From CAZVYN01 sp964631125 (GTDB lineage Bacteria; Eisenbacteria; RBG-16-71-46; CAIMUX01): a DNA stretch of 38,662 nucleotides. The stretch is from assembly GCA_964631125.1 (NCBI GenBank), contig CAZVYN010000035.1, positions 1-38,662 on the forward strand, read 5' to 3'. The position numbers and the translations under genes are program-made. The notes under the pieces were generated by a model. The model made no database searches, was not told the origin of the DNA, and was given only the letters and a program-made list of their open reading frames with translations. Each line of letters opens with the position of its first letter. Positions within the stretch are counted from its first letter, which is position 1. Below are positions 23,373 through 32,100 of the stretch, in pieces.

Positions 23373-24065
23373 TCATCCGCGGATGTCGCGCGAGAGTGCG
23401 AACAGTTCGCGGAAGGCGCGCGCGATCACCCCGAGATTCGCGCCAGTGGCGGCGCCGTGAAGGCGCGGAAAGTGCCCGACGCCGACCTCGCCGATGCGGG
23501 CGCCGCGTCGCCTGGCGCGCGCCAGGATCTCGACATCGATGAGGGCGCCTTCCGAACGGAGCGGTAGATCGCGCACGAATTCCGCTCGGTACAACTTGAA
23601 CGCGCAGTCCACATCGCGAAACGGCAAGGCGAAGAGCGCGTGGACGAGCCGATTGAACGCCCAGGCGTTCAGCTTGCGTTGAGCGGAGTCTTTTCGGTCG
23701 CGTCGATAGCCGGTGACAATGTCGAATCGATCGACCAAGGGGACGAGGAGAGCGAGGTCCTCCAAATCGAATTGGTTGTCGCCGTCGGTATAGAAGATCC
23801 AATCGAACCGCGCGGCGCTCAGCCCCGAGCGGAGAGCCCCGCCGTAGCCGCGATTGCGAGAATGGCGGACGACCCTGACCTCGGCGTGTCGCTCGGCGAG
23901 TTGGTCGGCCAGCTCCCCGGTGCGGTCTCGGCTGCCGTCGTCGACCAGGATGATCTCGAACCGACGCGCATACCGAGGCAGGATTCGCAGCGCGCGGGAG
24001 GTCGCTTCCTCGATGTTCGCCTCTTCGTTGTAGAGAGGATAGAAGAGCGAGAGTTCGTTCAGCAT
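23373..24065 (-). CDS. Family 2 glycosyltransferase
   Basis: A 230-residue GT-A glycosyltransferase without membrane segments, resembling the dolichyl/undecaprenyl-phosphate sugar transferase group. Motifs: FYPLYNEEANIEEA, EIILVDDGSRDRT (donor-binding Asp), VVRHSRNRGYGGALRSG, the metal-binding YTDGDNQFDLEDL and FRDVDCAFKLYRAE. Start MLNELSLF at 24065 follows AGGGGAAGGG; the longer frame to 24131 overlaps the Omp85 gene. The acceptor and donor are unknown. It lies between the outer-membrane and bacillithiol genes. Confidence 0.86.
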   Translation of the reverse strand: MLNELSLFYPLYNEEANIEEATSRALRILPRYARRFEIILVDDGSRDRTGELADQLAERHAEVRVVRHSRNRGYGGALRSGLSAARFDWIFYTDGDNQFDLEDLALLVPLVDRFDIVTGYRRDRKDSAQRKLNAWAFNRLVHALFALPFRDVDCAFKLYRAEFVRDLPLRSEGALIDVEILARARRRGARIGEVGVGHFPRLHGAATGANLGVIARAFRELFALSRDIRG

Positions 24066-24084
24066 CCCTTCCCCTTCGCTGCGA

Positions 24085-25410
24085 TCAGAGCCGGATTCCG
24101 GCCGTGCCATCGAACCGCACTGTCTCGCCATCCGTCGCCAGATCGAGGCGGAGAACCTGGACGAAGGGGAGGACGACGCGCAACCCGACTCCGCCGCCGC
24201 CGTGGCCGCGCACTCGACCCCGAGCCAGATCGGCGCCGTTCCAGATCGCGCCGAAGTCCGCGAAGATCGCGCCGTCTACCGTGACGTCGACCTGACCGCG
24301 CTTCCCCGGAAGCGTGAAGCGCCGCGGCGCGAGGAGCGGAAACTGGTGCTCGAGCCAGGCGATCCATCGGCTGTCGCCGCCGAAGCGTCCGCTCGGGTAT
24401 CCGCGCAGGGTGCTCGATCCGCCGAGCGCGAGCCGAAGGTAGAGCGGCACCCGCCCTTCGCTCCAGGTGGCGCGCGTCGCCGCGGTGAGGCCGCTCTTCT
24501 CTCCGGTGCGCAGGACTCCGAGCAGATCGAGCTGAGCGCGCCAGAAATCGGTGTCGCCGCCGAGCGGCCCTCCGTGCCGGGTCACGGCGGCGGCGGTGCG
24601 CACTCCCCCCGTCGGACGCGCCCGATACAGGCGTGAGTCGCGGAAGGCCCCGACCTCGAACCAGCGGTGATCGTCTCGCTCTCGCCTCGGCGGATCGGGA
24701 TCGTCGCGAGACAGCGGTTCGGTCTCGACTCGCTCCCATCCGGGGCTGAGGCGCACCCCTTCCCCCCGCGCGGCGCCCGGCGCGATGCTCAGCGCGACCC
24801 CGCCGCGGCGATCGAGGATGCGCTCGGTCGACTTCTTCCGCTCACTCACGAAGACGGCGCCCGAGAAACGGAGTCGTCGACCCTGCACCCAAGGCGCTGC
24901 ATAGGAGAGATCCGCGACCGTCTCACCACCGAAGCGGGCGGAGATCCCGAGCGCATCGTGGCGACCGCGAAAGTTCTCCTCCTGCAGAAACGCTCCGTAA
25001 ACCAGTTGATTGTCCTGGTCGAGCTCGAACAGCGGCAGGAGGAGCAGCGTCGGCCGCTCGCTCAGTCGGTAACGGATGACCGGCGCGTACGAGAGCGAAT
25101 CCCGCAGGATCTCGAACTCCACCGAGGAGAAGAGACCGAGATCGAGCAGGCTCAGCCGATCGTCGCGGATCGCCAGCGTGTCGACGTGCTCTTCCTCCGT
25201 GCAGGTCAATTCGCGACGGACGACTTCGGGTTGGGTTCGCTCGAGGCCGACGATCTCGACGCGAGCGACCGGGGCCAGGCGCCAGCCGAGCGAATCGGGC
25301 GGCGACGACGAAGCGAAGACGAACGCCGCCAGCCATCCCGGCGCGTGCGCCGCCGTGCAGCGCGGGAAGCGCGGGAAGCGCGGGAAGCGCGGACCTAGCG
25401 GAGGAATCAG
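24085..25410 (-). CDS. Omp85/BamA-like outer membrane protein with one POTRA domain
   Basis: About 441 residues. An N-terminal basic and hydrophobic stretch (residues 8-36) could be a signal peptide; VARVEIVGLERTQPEVVRREL to RYRLSERP (48-120) is a single POTRA domain; the rest is barrel strands with the family loop-6 motif STLRGYPSGRFGG (333-345) and a C-terminal strand ending GIRL. Surface-antigen (D15) proteins assemble or export outer-membrane proteins or lipids. No ATG, GTG or TTG exists between the upstream stop and the POTRA domain; CTG at 25410 overlaps the upstream TGA (CTGA), mirroring the ATGA/GTGA couplings here. The much longer frame to 26295 crosses mutS and is rejected. Start confidence is low, gene identity fairly high. 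Confidence 0.82.
   Translation of the reverse strand: MIPPLGPRFPRFPRFPRCTAAHAPGWLAAFVFASSSPPDSLGWRLAPVARVEIVGLERTQPEVVRRELTCTEEEHVDTLAIRDDRLSLLDLGLFSSVEFEILRDSLSYAPVIRYRLSERPTLLLLPLFELDQDNQLVYGAFLQEENFRGRHDALGISARFGGETVADLSYAAPWVQGRRLRFSGAVFVSERKKSTERILDRRGGVALSIAPGAARGEGVRLSPGWERVETEPLSRDDPDPPRRERDDHRWFEVGAFRDSRLYRARPTGGVRTAAAVTRHGGPLGGDTDFWRAQLDLLGVLRTGEKSGLTAATRATWSEGRVPLYLRLALGGSSTLRGYPSGRFGGDSRWIAWLEHQFPLLAPRRFTLPGKRGQVDVTVDGAIFADFGAIWNGADLARGRVRGHGGGGVGLRVVLPFVQVLRLDLATDGETVRFDGTAGIRL
25360..25386 (-). repeat. 9-bp tandem repeat at the start of the Omp85 gene
   Basis: GCGCGGGAA (plus-strand reading) is repeated three times exactly, followed by a partial fourth unit. It codes Arg-Phe-Pro repeats in the proposed N-terminal arm of the barrel protein. 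The unit is a multiple of three, so copy-number change keeps frame. Confidence 0.9.
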
Positions 25411-25892
25411 CGCCGCGGATCCGGCTTGGTGTACGAACCGCCGGGGTTCGAGTTCTGCGCCTCGGTCTCGGAGAGTCCGCGTACGAAAAGGGCGAAGGCC
25501 GCGACGCCGGCGCCGGCCAGGAAGGTCTTGCCGGGATCGCGCTGGTTGATCTCCACGTGATCGACGCGCTCGCGCGAGAAGGAACGCACACGACGCCGCT
25601 CCTCGAAAGAGATCGAGCCGGAGCCTGGATCCTCGCGCTCGATTTGATAGACGGTCTCGCCGTAGACGCTGTCGGAGTCGACGCGCAGATGGTCGAATGA
25701 GTACTCGAGACCGTCGGTCGTGATCAGCCGCGCCTTGTCCAGCGAGTCTCCGGAGGTGAGATCTTCCTTGGACATCTGAAGCGAGGTGGCGCAGCCCGCG
25801 GAAGCGATCCAGATCGACGCGGCGCAAAGTGCGAGGACCGGCGTCGCCTGGACCGAAGCTCGGGTTCGTTCGCCTGATCGCTGAGTCGACAT
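25407..25892 (-). CDS. Small lipoprotein coupled to the Omp85 gene
   Basis: A 161-residue protein with a lipoprotein signal: basic MSTQRSGERTR, hydrophobic VLALCAASIWIASAG and lipobox ASAGC (Cys near residue 33). The mature part has a beta-rich core (ARLITTDGLEYSFDHLRVDS, then RVDHVEIN), a hydrophobic Gly/Ala stretch GAGVAAFALFV and a polar tail. No family recognised. ATG at 25892 follows AGAGG; the frame extends to 26030 in mutS but that part is not lipoprotein-like. Its stop lies within the proposed CTGA overlap with the barrel gene, so the two may form an outer-membrane pair. Confidence 0.8.
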   Translation of the reverse strand: MSTQRSGERTRASVQATPVLALCAASIWIASAGCATSLQMSKEDLTSGDSLDKARLITTDGLEYSFDHLRVDSDSVYGETVYQIEREDPGSGSISFEERRRVRSFSRERVDHVEINQRDPGKTFLAGAGVAAFALFVRGLSETEAQNSNPGGSYTKPDPRR

Positions 25893-25978
25893 GTCGTCCG
25901 CCTCTCTGGTTCTCGCCCCCCGGCGCGCGTCTACCGGCGGAGCATACCAACCGGAGCCGCGATCCGATCCATCCTTGG

Positions 25979-28684
25979 TCAATCCGGGCGGTGGGACGGC
26001 GGATGTCCTCCGGCCAGATCCTCCCGCCACCGGTGGAGGAGGGCGAGCGCTTGCCAGGGGGACATCCGGTCGAGTTCCAAGTCGGCAAGCGCGCGCACGA
26101 AGGCGCCCTCGGGCCGACCGAAGAGATCGAGTTGCTCTGACCCGGTCGAAGGCCCAGTCGAAGGCCCAGTCGAAGGGTCGATCGGAGCCGTGTCCGGAAC
26201 CAGGCCGGGCGGCGCCGAAGGCGCCGTCTGGGACGCCCCTCGCTCCAGACTCGCCAGGACCTCCCTCGCTCGCGCCACCACCGGTTCAGGGACACCCGCG
26301 AGACGAGCGACCTGGATCCCGTAGCTGCGGTCCGCGCTCCCCTCGCCGATCTGGTGGAGGAACACCACTTCGTCGCCCCATTCCTTGACGAGGACGTTGC
26401 GGTTGCGAATGCCGGCGCCGGGAGTCGCGAGCCGCGCCAACTCGTGGAAGTGCGTCGCGAAAATCGTGCGCGGCCGCGCGCCCGCCGGATCGGCCAGCGC
26501 CTCGGTCACTGCCCAGGCGATGGCGAGGCCGTCGTAGGTGGACGTGCCGCGCCCGACCTCATCGAGCAGGACGAGACTGCGCGCGGTCGCGTGTCTGAGG
26601 ATCCGGCTCGTCTCGATCATCTCGACCAAGAAAGTCGACTGACCGCGCGCCAAGGCGTCCTGCGCGCCGACGCGGGTGAAGATGCGATCGACGAGACCGA
26701 TCTCGGCCGACTCCGCCGGCAACGACGAGCCGAGCTGCGCCAAGACCACGAGCAGCCCGACTTGCCGTAGGTAGGTCGACTTCCCCGCCATGTTGGGTCC
26801 GGTCAGCACGATCAACTGGTCTTCTCCGCGATCGAGCCGCGTGTCGTTGGGGACGAATCGATCGCGGCCGACCGCCGCCTCCACCACGGGATGTCGCCCC
26901 GACAGGATCTCGATCGAGTCGCCCGAGGTGAGACGCGGACGCACCCAGCCGTGGCGCGCCGCGCTCTCGGCCAGAGTCTGCAGGAAGTCGAGTTCCCCGA
27001 GCGTCCGCGCCAGCTCCTGCATCGCGGCGGTCGCCTCCCGCAAGCGAGTGCAGAGCTCCAGGAACAGCGCGCGCTCGCGACGCTGCTGATTCTCCTCGGC
27101 GCTGAGCAAGCGTTGTTCGAAAGCCTTCAACTCGGGCGTCAGGTAGCGTTCCCCCCCCGCGATCGTCTGCTTGCGCTGGTAGTGCGGAGGCACCTTCGAC
27201 GCCTGCGACTGCGAGACTTCCAGGTAGTAGCCGAAGACACGATTGAATCCGACCTTGAGCGTCGCGATCCCGGTTCGCGCGCGTTCTTCTTCTTGCAGCC
27301 GCGCGATCCATCCCTTGGCGTCGCGCGCCAGGGAGAGCAACTCGCTGAGTTCCGGATCCCAGTCGTCGCGGAACACGCCTCCCTCCACCAGCGACGTCGG
27401 CGGCTGATCGACCAACGCCGCCTGCAACAAGTCATGCAAGGGCGCGATGGCCGAGAGATCGGGAGTCGGCAGCGCCGACTCGCCAGCGTGGACCAGCACC
27501 AGACGCGCCAGCTCCGGCGCCGCCGCGAAGGTGGTGCGGAGCGCGCCGAGATCGCGCGGGGTGGCGCGGTCACAGTGCAGCCGCGCCAGGATCCTCTCGG
27601 CGTCGCCGGTCGAACCGAGGAGCGTGCGCAACGGCGCGCGAAAGGCGTCGCGGCGCAACGCCTCCACCGCCGACTGTCGCGCCTCGATCGCGGAAAGGTC
27701 CACCAACGGCCGCCGCAGCGCCGAGCGCAGTCGTCGGCCCCCGGCGGCAGTCACGGTGTGATCCAACACCCCCAGCAACGTCGCGCCTCGCGGCGCTCCC
27801 GGCATCGATTCGAGGATCTCCAGACTCCGGAACGTCGCCTCATCCAGAGCCAGGTGACTCTCGACCCGAATGCGAACCGGTGGGCGGAGATGGCCGAAGG
27901 CCGACTGCTTCTGCTCTCGCGCGTACTCGTAGAGGGCGCCGGCCGCCGCCACGCCCGGCCCCAGGTCGTCACATTCGAACGGCTCGAGACTCACGACTCT
28001 GAAGTGCTCCAGCAACAGTCGCTCCGAGCGCTCGCGTGCGAATCGCCAGGCGTCGAGCGACGTGCGGAAGACGCGGGCCGAGAGCCCCGCCTTTGTCGCC
28101 AAGGTCTCCGACCACTCGCGATCGCCCTCGGCGAAGACCACTTCGGACGGCGCGCATCGCTCTAACTCGAGTGCGGCGTCTTCGCGGGTCAGATCTCCCA
28201 CGCGGAACTCGCCGGTCGAGATGTCGAGCACGGCCAGTCCCACGCGCGCGCCGTCGGGCCGCAGCGCCACAACGAAGTTGTTCTCATCCGACGAGAGCAG
28301 CGAATCACCCAGCGCGGTGCCGGGAGTCAGGACCTCGACTACTTTTCGCTCCAGGAGTTTGCGGCCCGGCGCCGACTCTTCGACCTGTTCGCAGACGGCG
28401 ACGCGATGTCCCGCGCGCAGGAGCTTGGCGATGTACGGTTCGGCCCCGTGCCACGGAAATCCGGCCAGCGGGATCGGATCCGAGTCGGCAGGGTTGCGCG
28501 AGGTGAGCGCGACACCAGTCTCTCGCGCGAGGAGCTTCGCGTCGTCGTAGAAGGTCTCGTAGAAGTCGCCCATGCGGAACAAGAGGACCGCGCCCGGGTG
28601 CGCCGACTTGGCGCGGTGGTACTGCACCATCATCGGAGACTCGGACGGCGACGTCTTCGATCGCCGGCCCGACCGCTCGCTCAT
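25979..28684 (-). CDS. mutS: DNA mismatch repair protein MutS
   Basis: Mismatch-recognition ATPase, 901 residues. The N-terminal clamp domain has the mismatch-reading sequence LLFRMGDFYETFYDDAK (Phe-x-Glu present), then PWHGAEPYIAKLL and VAVCEQVEE; the lever/clamp region has GFNRVFGYYLEVS; the ATPase has LTGPNMAGKSTYLRQVGL (Walker A), TRVGAQDALARGQSTFLVEM, VLLDEVGRGTSTYDGLAIAW (Walker B) and FATHFHEL. The C-terminal tail contains PSTGPSTGPSTG coded by a 12-bp repeat (26141-26176). Start MSERSGRR at 28684; a GTG at 28735 would overlap the SPOR gene. It is MutS1, not MutS2. mutL is not in the window. Confidence 0.96.
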   Translation of the reverse strand: MSERSGRRSKTSPSESPMMVQYHRAKSAHPGAVLLFRMGDFYETFYDDAKLLARETGVALTSRNPADSDPIPLAGFPWHGAEPYIAKLLRAGHRVAVCEQVEESAPGRKLLERKVVEVLTPGTALGDSLLSSDENNFVVALRPDGARVGLAVLDISTGEFRVGDLTREDAALELERCAPSEVVFAEGDREWSETLATKAGLSARVFRTSLDAWRFARERSERLLLEHFRVVSLEPFECDDLGPGVAAAGALYEYAREQKQSAFGHLRPPVRIRVESHLALDEATFRSLEILESMPGAPRGATLLGVLDHTVTAAGGRRLRSALRRPLVDLSAIEARQSAVEALRRDAFRAPLRTLLGSTGDAERILARLHCDRATPRDLGALRTTFAAAPELARLVLVHAGESALPTPDLSAIAPLHDLLQAALVDQPPTSLVEGGVFRDDWDPELSELLSLARDAKGWIARLQEEERARTGIATLKVGFNRVFGYYLEVSQSQASKVPPHYQRKQTIAGGERYLTPELKAFEQRLLSAEENQQRRERALFLELCTRLREATAAMQELARTLGELDFLQTLAESAARHGWVRPRLTSGDSIEILSGRHPVVEAAVGRDRFVPNDTRLDRGEDQLIVLTGPNMAGKSTYLRQVGLLVVLAQLGSSLPAESAEIGLVDRIFTRVGAQDALARGQSTFLVEMIETSRILRHATARSLVLLDEVGRGTSTYDGLAIAWAVTEALADPAGARPRTIFATHFHELARLATPGAGIRNRNVLVKEWGDEVVFLHQIGEGSADRSYGIQVARLAGVPEPVVARAREVLASLERGASQTAPSAPPGLVPDTAPIDPSTGPSTGPSTGSEQLDLFGRPEGAFVRALADLELDRMSPWQALALLHRWREDLAGGHPPSHRPD
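26141..26176 (-). repeat. 12-bp tandem repeat in the mutS 3' part
   Basis: Three units on the plus strand: CCCGGTCGAAGG, CCCAGTCGAAGG and CCCAGTCGAAGG. It codes the PSTG repeats in the linker between the MutS ATPase and its C-terminal end. In frame, so copy changes lengthen the linker only. Confidence 0.9.
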
Positions 28685-28721
28685 CTCGACCGATTTCCTC
28701 GGGGTCGCGCGGCTTCGTCGA

Positions 28722-29993
28722 TCACCGGCCGTCACCGGCGGACGCGGGATCCACTTTCACGACGTTGTAGTCGAGTCCGCGGCAGAGTCGCTCGGCCAGT
28801 TCCTCGGCCGCTTCCTTCGTCGCCTCGCGCCCCAGCCGGAGGCGATAGATCTCACGTCCCCGCGCATCCTCGCCACGCTCCATGCGCACCGACAACCCGC
28901 GCTCGACGAGTCGCTCGAGTTCGCTCCGCGCGCGGTCCGGTTCGTGATGCGCGCCCAACTGCACGACAAAGTAGGGCGCGGCATCGACTCGCGCCTCTCC
29001 CGCTGCGGCCGCGGGCGACGTCGTGCGATCGACCGACCTTCGCGTGGCGCCCGATCCCGGCCCGTCCTCGCCGGAGAGCGCCTCCAGAGCCGCCGCCGCC
29101 GCTCGCTCCTCGGCGGCGGCGGCCGAATCGGCCGGCGACAGGCCCGGGGCGGCGCCTTCGGGGGTCAGCTCGCCGTCCAGTCGATCGGTCGCATCCCAGG
29201 AGGCGACGAGCGCTCGTTCCGCGCTCCGGGAGATCCGCGGCTCCCAACTCCGCACCGTCCTCCAGTCGAGACCGAGCCCACCCCCGAGTTCCGCCGAAGC
29301 ACTCAGCACCAGGGCGACTCGGTAGTAGACCGGAGCGAGGCAACGCAGCCGCTCGGCCGCCCCCTGCGCCGCCAGGTAGCGCCGCAACGCCTGCGCCGGG
29401 TTCCCACGGCGCAGATCGGAGTCGCCCTCGGCCAAGAGCGCCAGGACATCGCTGGTCGACGAGGCGAGATCAGGGTCATCCAGTGGAAGAGGTTCGAGTT
29501 CCAGCAGATTGCGGCACTGCCGGATCCAGAATCGGACCTGCGCGCGCGTCTCGGGGCTCGCCGCGAGGTTTCGGGCGGCCTCGAAGAACTCCGACGCCTC
29601 TCGGTACGCTTCGATCCCGTAGTGGTACTGGCCGAGCCAGAGGTAGGCGCGCGCCTGGATCTCGGGATCCGACCGATCTTCCGCGACGTCCCGCACCCGG
29701 GCGAGAGCCTGGTCGGCGTCCCCGATCCGGCGGGCGGCCTCGAACGCCTCGGCCGGTGTGTCGGGCAGGAGAGCGTCGCGAAATCCGCGGAGAAGTCCCT
29801 CGCGCGGCGGCGGCGCTCCAGATGGAGAGGCATCCTCCAAGACACGCTCTTCGACGGCCTCCTGCCCCATGGAGTCGAGCGAGAGGCAGCCCAGGAGGAG
29901 CAGTGAAAAGCAGAGTGCCGCCGCGAGACGTCGCGGTCGCGGAGCCCCGATCGATTCTCTCGTACGGCCCCCTCGCTCCGCCCCCGGCGACAT
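28722..29993 (-). CDS. SPOR-domain lipoprotein with TPR-like region
   Basis: A 423-residue lipoprotein. After a basic N-terminus (GAPRPRRLAAA) comes LCFSLLLLGC, a lipobox with Cys near residue 36. Residues ~70-180 are helical with TPR-like repeats (RAYLWLGQYHYGIEAYREASEFFEAARNL). A low-complexity Ala/Glu/Ser part follows, and the C-terminal ~80 residues form a SPOR domain (APYFVVQLGAHHEPDRARSELERLVERG to LDYNVVKVDP). SPOR domains bind glycan strands without stem peptides at division sites. Start MSPGAERGG at 29993 lies 7 bases after a strong hairpin that holds the likely GGAG ribosome-binding site. mutS follows. Confidence 0.87.
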   Translation of the reverse strand: MSPGAERGGRTRESIGAPRPRRLAAALCFSLLLLGCLSLDSMGQEAVEERVLEDASPSGAPPPREGLLRGFRDALLPDTPAEAFEAARRIGDADQALARVRDVAEDRSDPEIQARAYLWLGQYHYGIEAYREASEFFEAARNLAASPETRAQVRFWIRQCRNLLELEPLPLDDPDLASSTSDVLALLAEGDSDLRRGNPAQALRRYLAAQGAAERLRCLAPVYYRVALVLSASAELGGGLGLDWRTVRSWEPRISRSAERALVASWDATDRLDGELTPEGAAPGLSPADSAAAAEERAAAAALEALSGEDGPGSGATRRSVDRTTSPAAAAGEARVDAAPYFVVQLGAHHEPDRARSELERLVERGLSVRMERGEDARGREIYRLRLGREATKEAAEELAERLCRGLDYNVVKVDPASAGDGR

Positions 29994-30000
29994 GTAGACG

Positions 30001-30028
30001 GAGCGGGACTCCGTGAGGAGTCCCGCTC
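30001..30028 (-). promoter_or_regulatory. 12-bp hairpin between rpsA and the SPOR lipoprotein gene
   Basis: GAGCGGGACTCC and GGAGTCCCGCTC form a perfect 12-bp stem with a four-base loop. On the transcribed minus strand the 3' arm contains GGAG, the only visible ribosome-binding site for the next gene, which starts 7 bases after the stem. There is no T-run, so it is a poor intrinsic terminator and more likely controls translation or mRNA processing. Confidence 0.65.
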
Positions 30029-30075
30029 TTGCTCGAACCATTCGCCAACCCATTCAGCCCGGCCTGACGTCGAAC

Positions 30076-32019
30076 TCAGGCGTCGGGCTCGTCCATTCCT
30101 TCGTCGCCGTCCTTGCGCGACTTCGCCTTGGGCTTGGTCGGATCGGTCGAACCCTCTTCCGGCTGCACCGTCGCCCGCTTCGGAGAGTACTTCGCGACGA
30201 ACTCTTCGTTCACGGTCGGATCCTGCTCGCTCAGCCACGCCTTGACCGAGAGAACCATGCGGTGGTTCGCCAGGTCGATGCGCGTGAGCTTGGCGTCGAG
30301 CAGATCGTTCTCCTGGAAGTGCTCTCCCGGGTGCGCCATGTTCTCGATGCCGATCTGGCCGGCCGGGATGAATCCCTCGACCTCCTCGTCGACGAGCACG
30401 ATGGCGCCCTTGTCGATGACCTTGAGCACCTTCGCCTGCACGTCCGAGTTGGCGGGGTACTTCTCGACCAGGCGCGGCCACGGATCTTCCTGAGCCTGCT
30501 TCAGGCCGAGCGAGATCCGACGGTTGTCCTTGTCGATGTTCAGCACCTTGACGTCGACTTGTTGACCCTTCTTCAGGATCTCGGACGGATGGTTGACCCG
30601 GCGCGTCCACGAAAGGTCGGAAATGTGGACGAGTCCATCGATGCCGTCCTCGAGTTCGACGAAGGCGCCGAACGTGGTCAGGTTGCGCACCTTCCCCTTG
30701 ATCGTGAGCCCGAGCGGGTACTTCTCGTCGAGCGTCAACCAGGGATCGGGCTCGACCTGCTTGAGGCCGAGCGAGATCTTCTCGTTCTCCTTGTCGACCT
30801 TGAGGACCATGCACTCCACCTCCTGGCCTTCGACCAAGATCTTGTTCGGGTGGCGGACATGCTTGGTCCAGGACATCTCGGAAACGTGGATGAGCCCCTC
30901 GACCCCCTTCTCCAATTCGACGAAGGCGCCGTATTCGGTGATCGAGACGACGCGGCCGGTCACCCGAGTACCGACGGCGAACTTCTCCTCGACTCGCTCC
31001 CACGGGTACTCCGCGAGCTGCTTGAGACCGAGGCTGATCCGCTCGCGCTCCGGCTCGAATGAGAGCACCTTGACGTCGACCCGCTCGCCCACCGAGAGAA
31101 CTTCCGAGGGATGCTTGATCCGTCCCCAGGAGATGTCGGTGATGTGGAGGAGACCGTCGATGCCGCCGAGATCGATGAAGGCGCCGAAGTCGGTGATGTT
31201 CTTCACATAGCCCGAGCGGATCTGCTGCACCTGGAGCGTGCGGATGATCTCTTCCTTCGCCGTGGCGCGCTCCTCTTCGAGCACGAGACGACGCGAGACG
31301 ACGATGTTCCGCCGACGCTTGTTCAGCTTGATGATCTTGAAATCGAGCGTCTGACCGAGCATGCCGTCGACCGCTTGCGGCGGACGGAGAGCGATCTGAC
31401 TGCCGGGGAGGAACGCCTCCACTCCGAAGAGATCGACGACCGCGCCCCCCTTGATCTTCCGCTGGATCCGGCCCGGGACCACTTCGCCCTTCTCCGCCGC
31501 GTCACGCACCCTGTCCCACACCTTGACGAAGTCCGCGCGCTGCTTGGAGAGCACGACCAGACCGTCTTGGTTCTCCATCTTCTCCAGGAAGACGTCGATC
31601 TCATCGCCCACCTTGACCGCGTCCAGGTCGGTGAACTCCGAGAGAGGAATGACGCCTTCGGACTTGAATCCGATATCGACCACGACTTCGCTGGCGTCGA
31701 CGCGGAGGATGCGCCCGCGGAGGATCTCGCCCTCCTCCAGGTTCTTCATCGACTCCTCGTACATGTGGAGCATGTCGTCGATGGCGCCTTGGTCGCGGTC
31801 GTCCTCGTCGTCCTGGTTCACGATGATGGAGATGGCCGCCGGTCGGGTCGACGGCGTCGGATCCGGCGCGTCTTCGATGATGGCGCCGCCGCCTTCGGCG
31901 AAGCTGCGGTGACCGTCGTAGCCGCGATGGTCACCGCGATCGCCGCGCTCACCGCGATCACCGCGGCGCGGGCCTGGACCGGGTTGGGAATGCGAGTTGT
32001 CGGGGCGCTCTTCGAACAT
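30076..32019 (-). CDS. rpsA: 30S ribosomal protein S1
   Basis: S1 helps mRNAs bind the 30S subunit. The protein has 647 residues, longer than the E. coli 557. Six S1 OB-fold domains are visible between about 95 and 610, for example LRGRILRVDASEVVVDIGFKSEGVIPLSEF, RSGYVKNITDFGAFIDLGGIDGLLHITDISW and GRVVSITEYGAFVELEKGVEGLIHVSEMSW. An N-terminal ~85-residue extension holds RGDRGERGDRGD repeats coded by 9-bp units (31931-31966) and an acidic part. The C-terminus is Lys/Asp/Glu-rich. ATG at 32019 follows AAAAGGA. It has its own promoter inside the end of plsC. Confidence 0.95.
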   Translation of the reverse strand: MFEERPDNSHSQPGPGPRRGDRGERGDRGDHRGYDGHRSFAEGGGAIIEDAPDPTPSTRPAAISIIVNQDDEDDRDQGAIDDMLHMYEESMKNLEEGEILRGRILRVDASEVVVDIGFKSEGVIPLSEFTDLDAVKVGDEIDVFLEKMENQDGLVVLSKQRADFVKVWDRVRDAAEKGEVVPGRIQRKIKGGAVVDLFGVEAFLPGSQIALRPPQAVDGMLGQTLDFKIIKLNKRRRNIVVSRRLVLEEERATAKEEIIRTLQVQQIRSGYVKNITDFGAFIDLGGIDGLLHITDISWGRIKHPSEVLSVGERVDVKVLSFEPERERISLGLKQLAEYPWERVEEKFAVGTRVTGRVVSITEYGAFVELEKGVEGLIHVSEMSWTKHVRHPNKILVEGQEVECMVLKVDKENEKISLGLKQVEPDPWLTLDEKYPLGLTIKGKVRNLTTFGAFVELEDGIDGLVHISDLSWTRRVNHPSEILKKGQQVDVKVLNIDKDNRRISLGLKQAQEDPWPRLVEKYPANSDVQAKVLKVIDKGAIVLVDEEVEGFIPAGQIGIENMAHPGEHFQENDLLDAKLTRIDLANHRMVLSVKAWLSEQDPTVNEEFVAKYSPKRATVQPEEGSTDPTKPKAKSRKDGDEGMDEPDA

Positions 32020-32100
32020 GGGTGTGTGGGTTTCCTTTTCGGGTCGCGAGACGAATGGGAAGAACAGAGCGTACTTCCCGGTTGCTGGAACGGAACGGGG

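Noticed and set aside
24085..26295. Reading the Omp85 gene as a 736-residue protein from 26295
   Set aside because: The added 295 residues lie over the mutS 3' end and the lipoprotein gene in a wrong frame and show no domain or signal peptide.
28406..30016. Plus-strand open frame of 536 codons
   Set aside because: Opposite mutS and the SPOR lipoprotein gene; extreme Arg/Pro content typical of a shadow frame.
30001..30028. Intrinsic terminator after rpsA
   Set aside because: The stem is strong but followed by CCGTCTACATG on the minus strand, with no T-run; listed instead as a regulatory hairpin.
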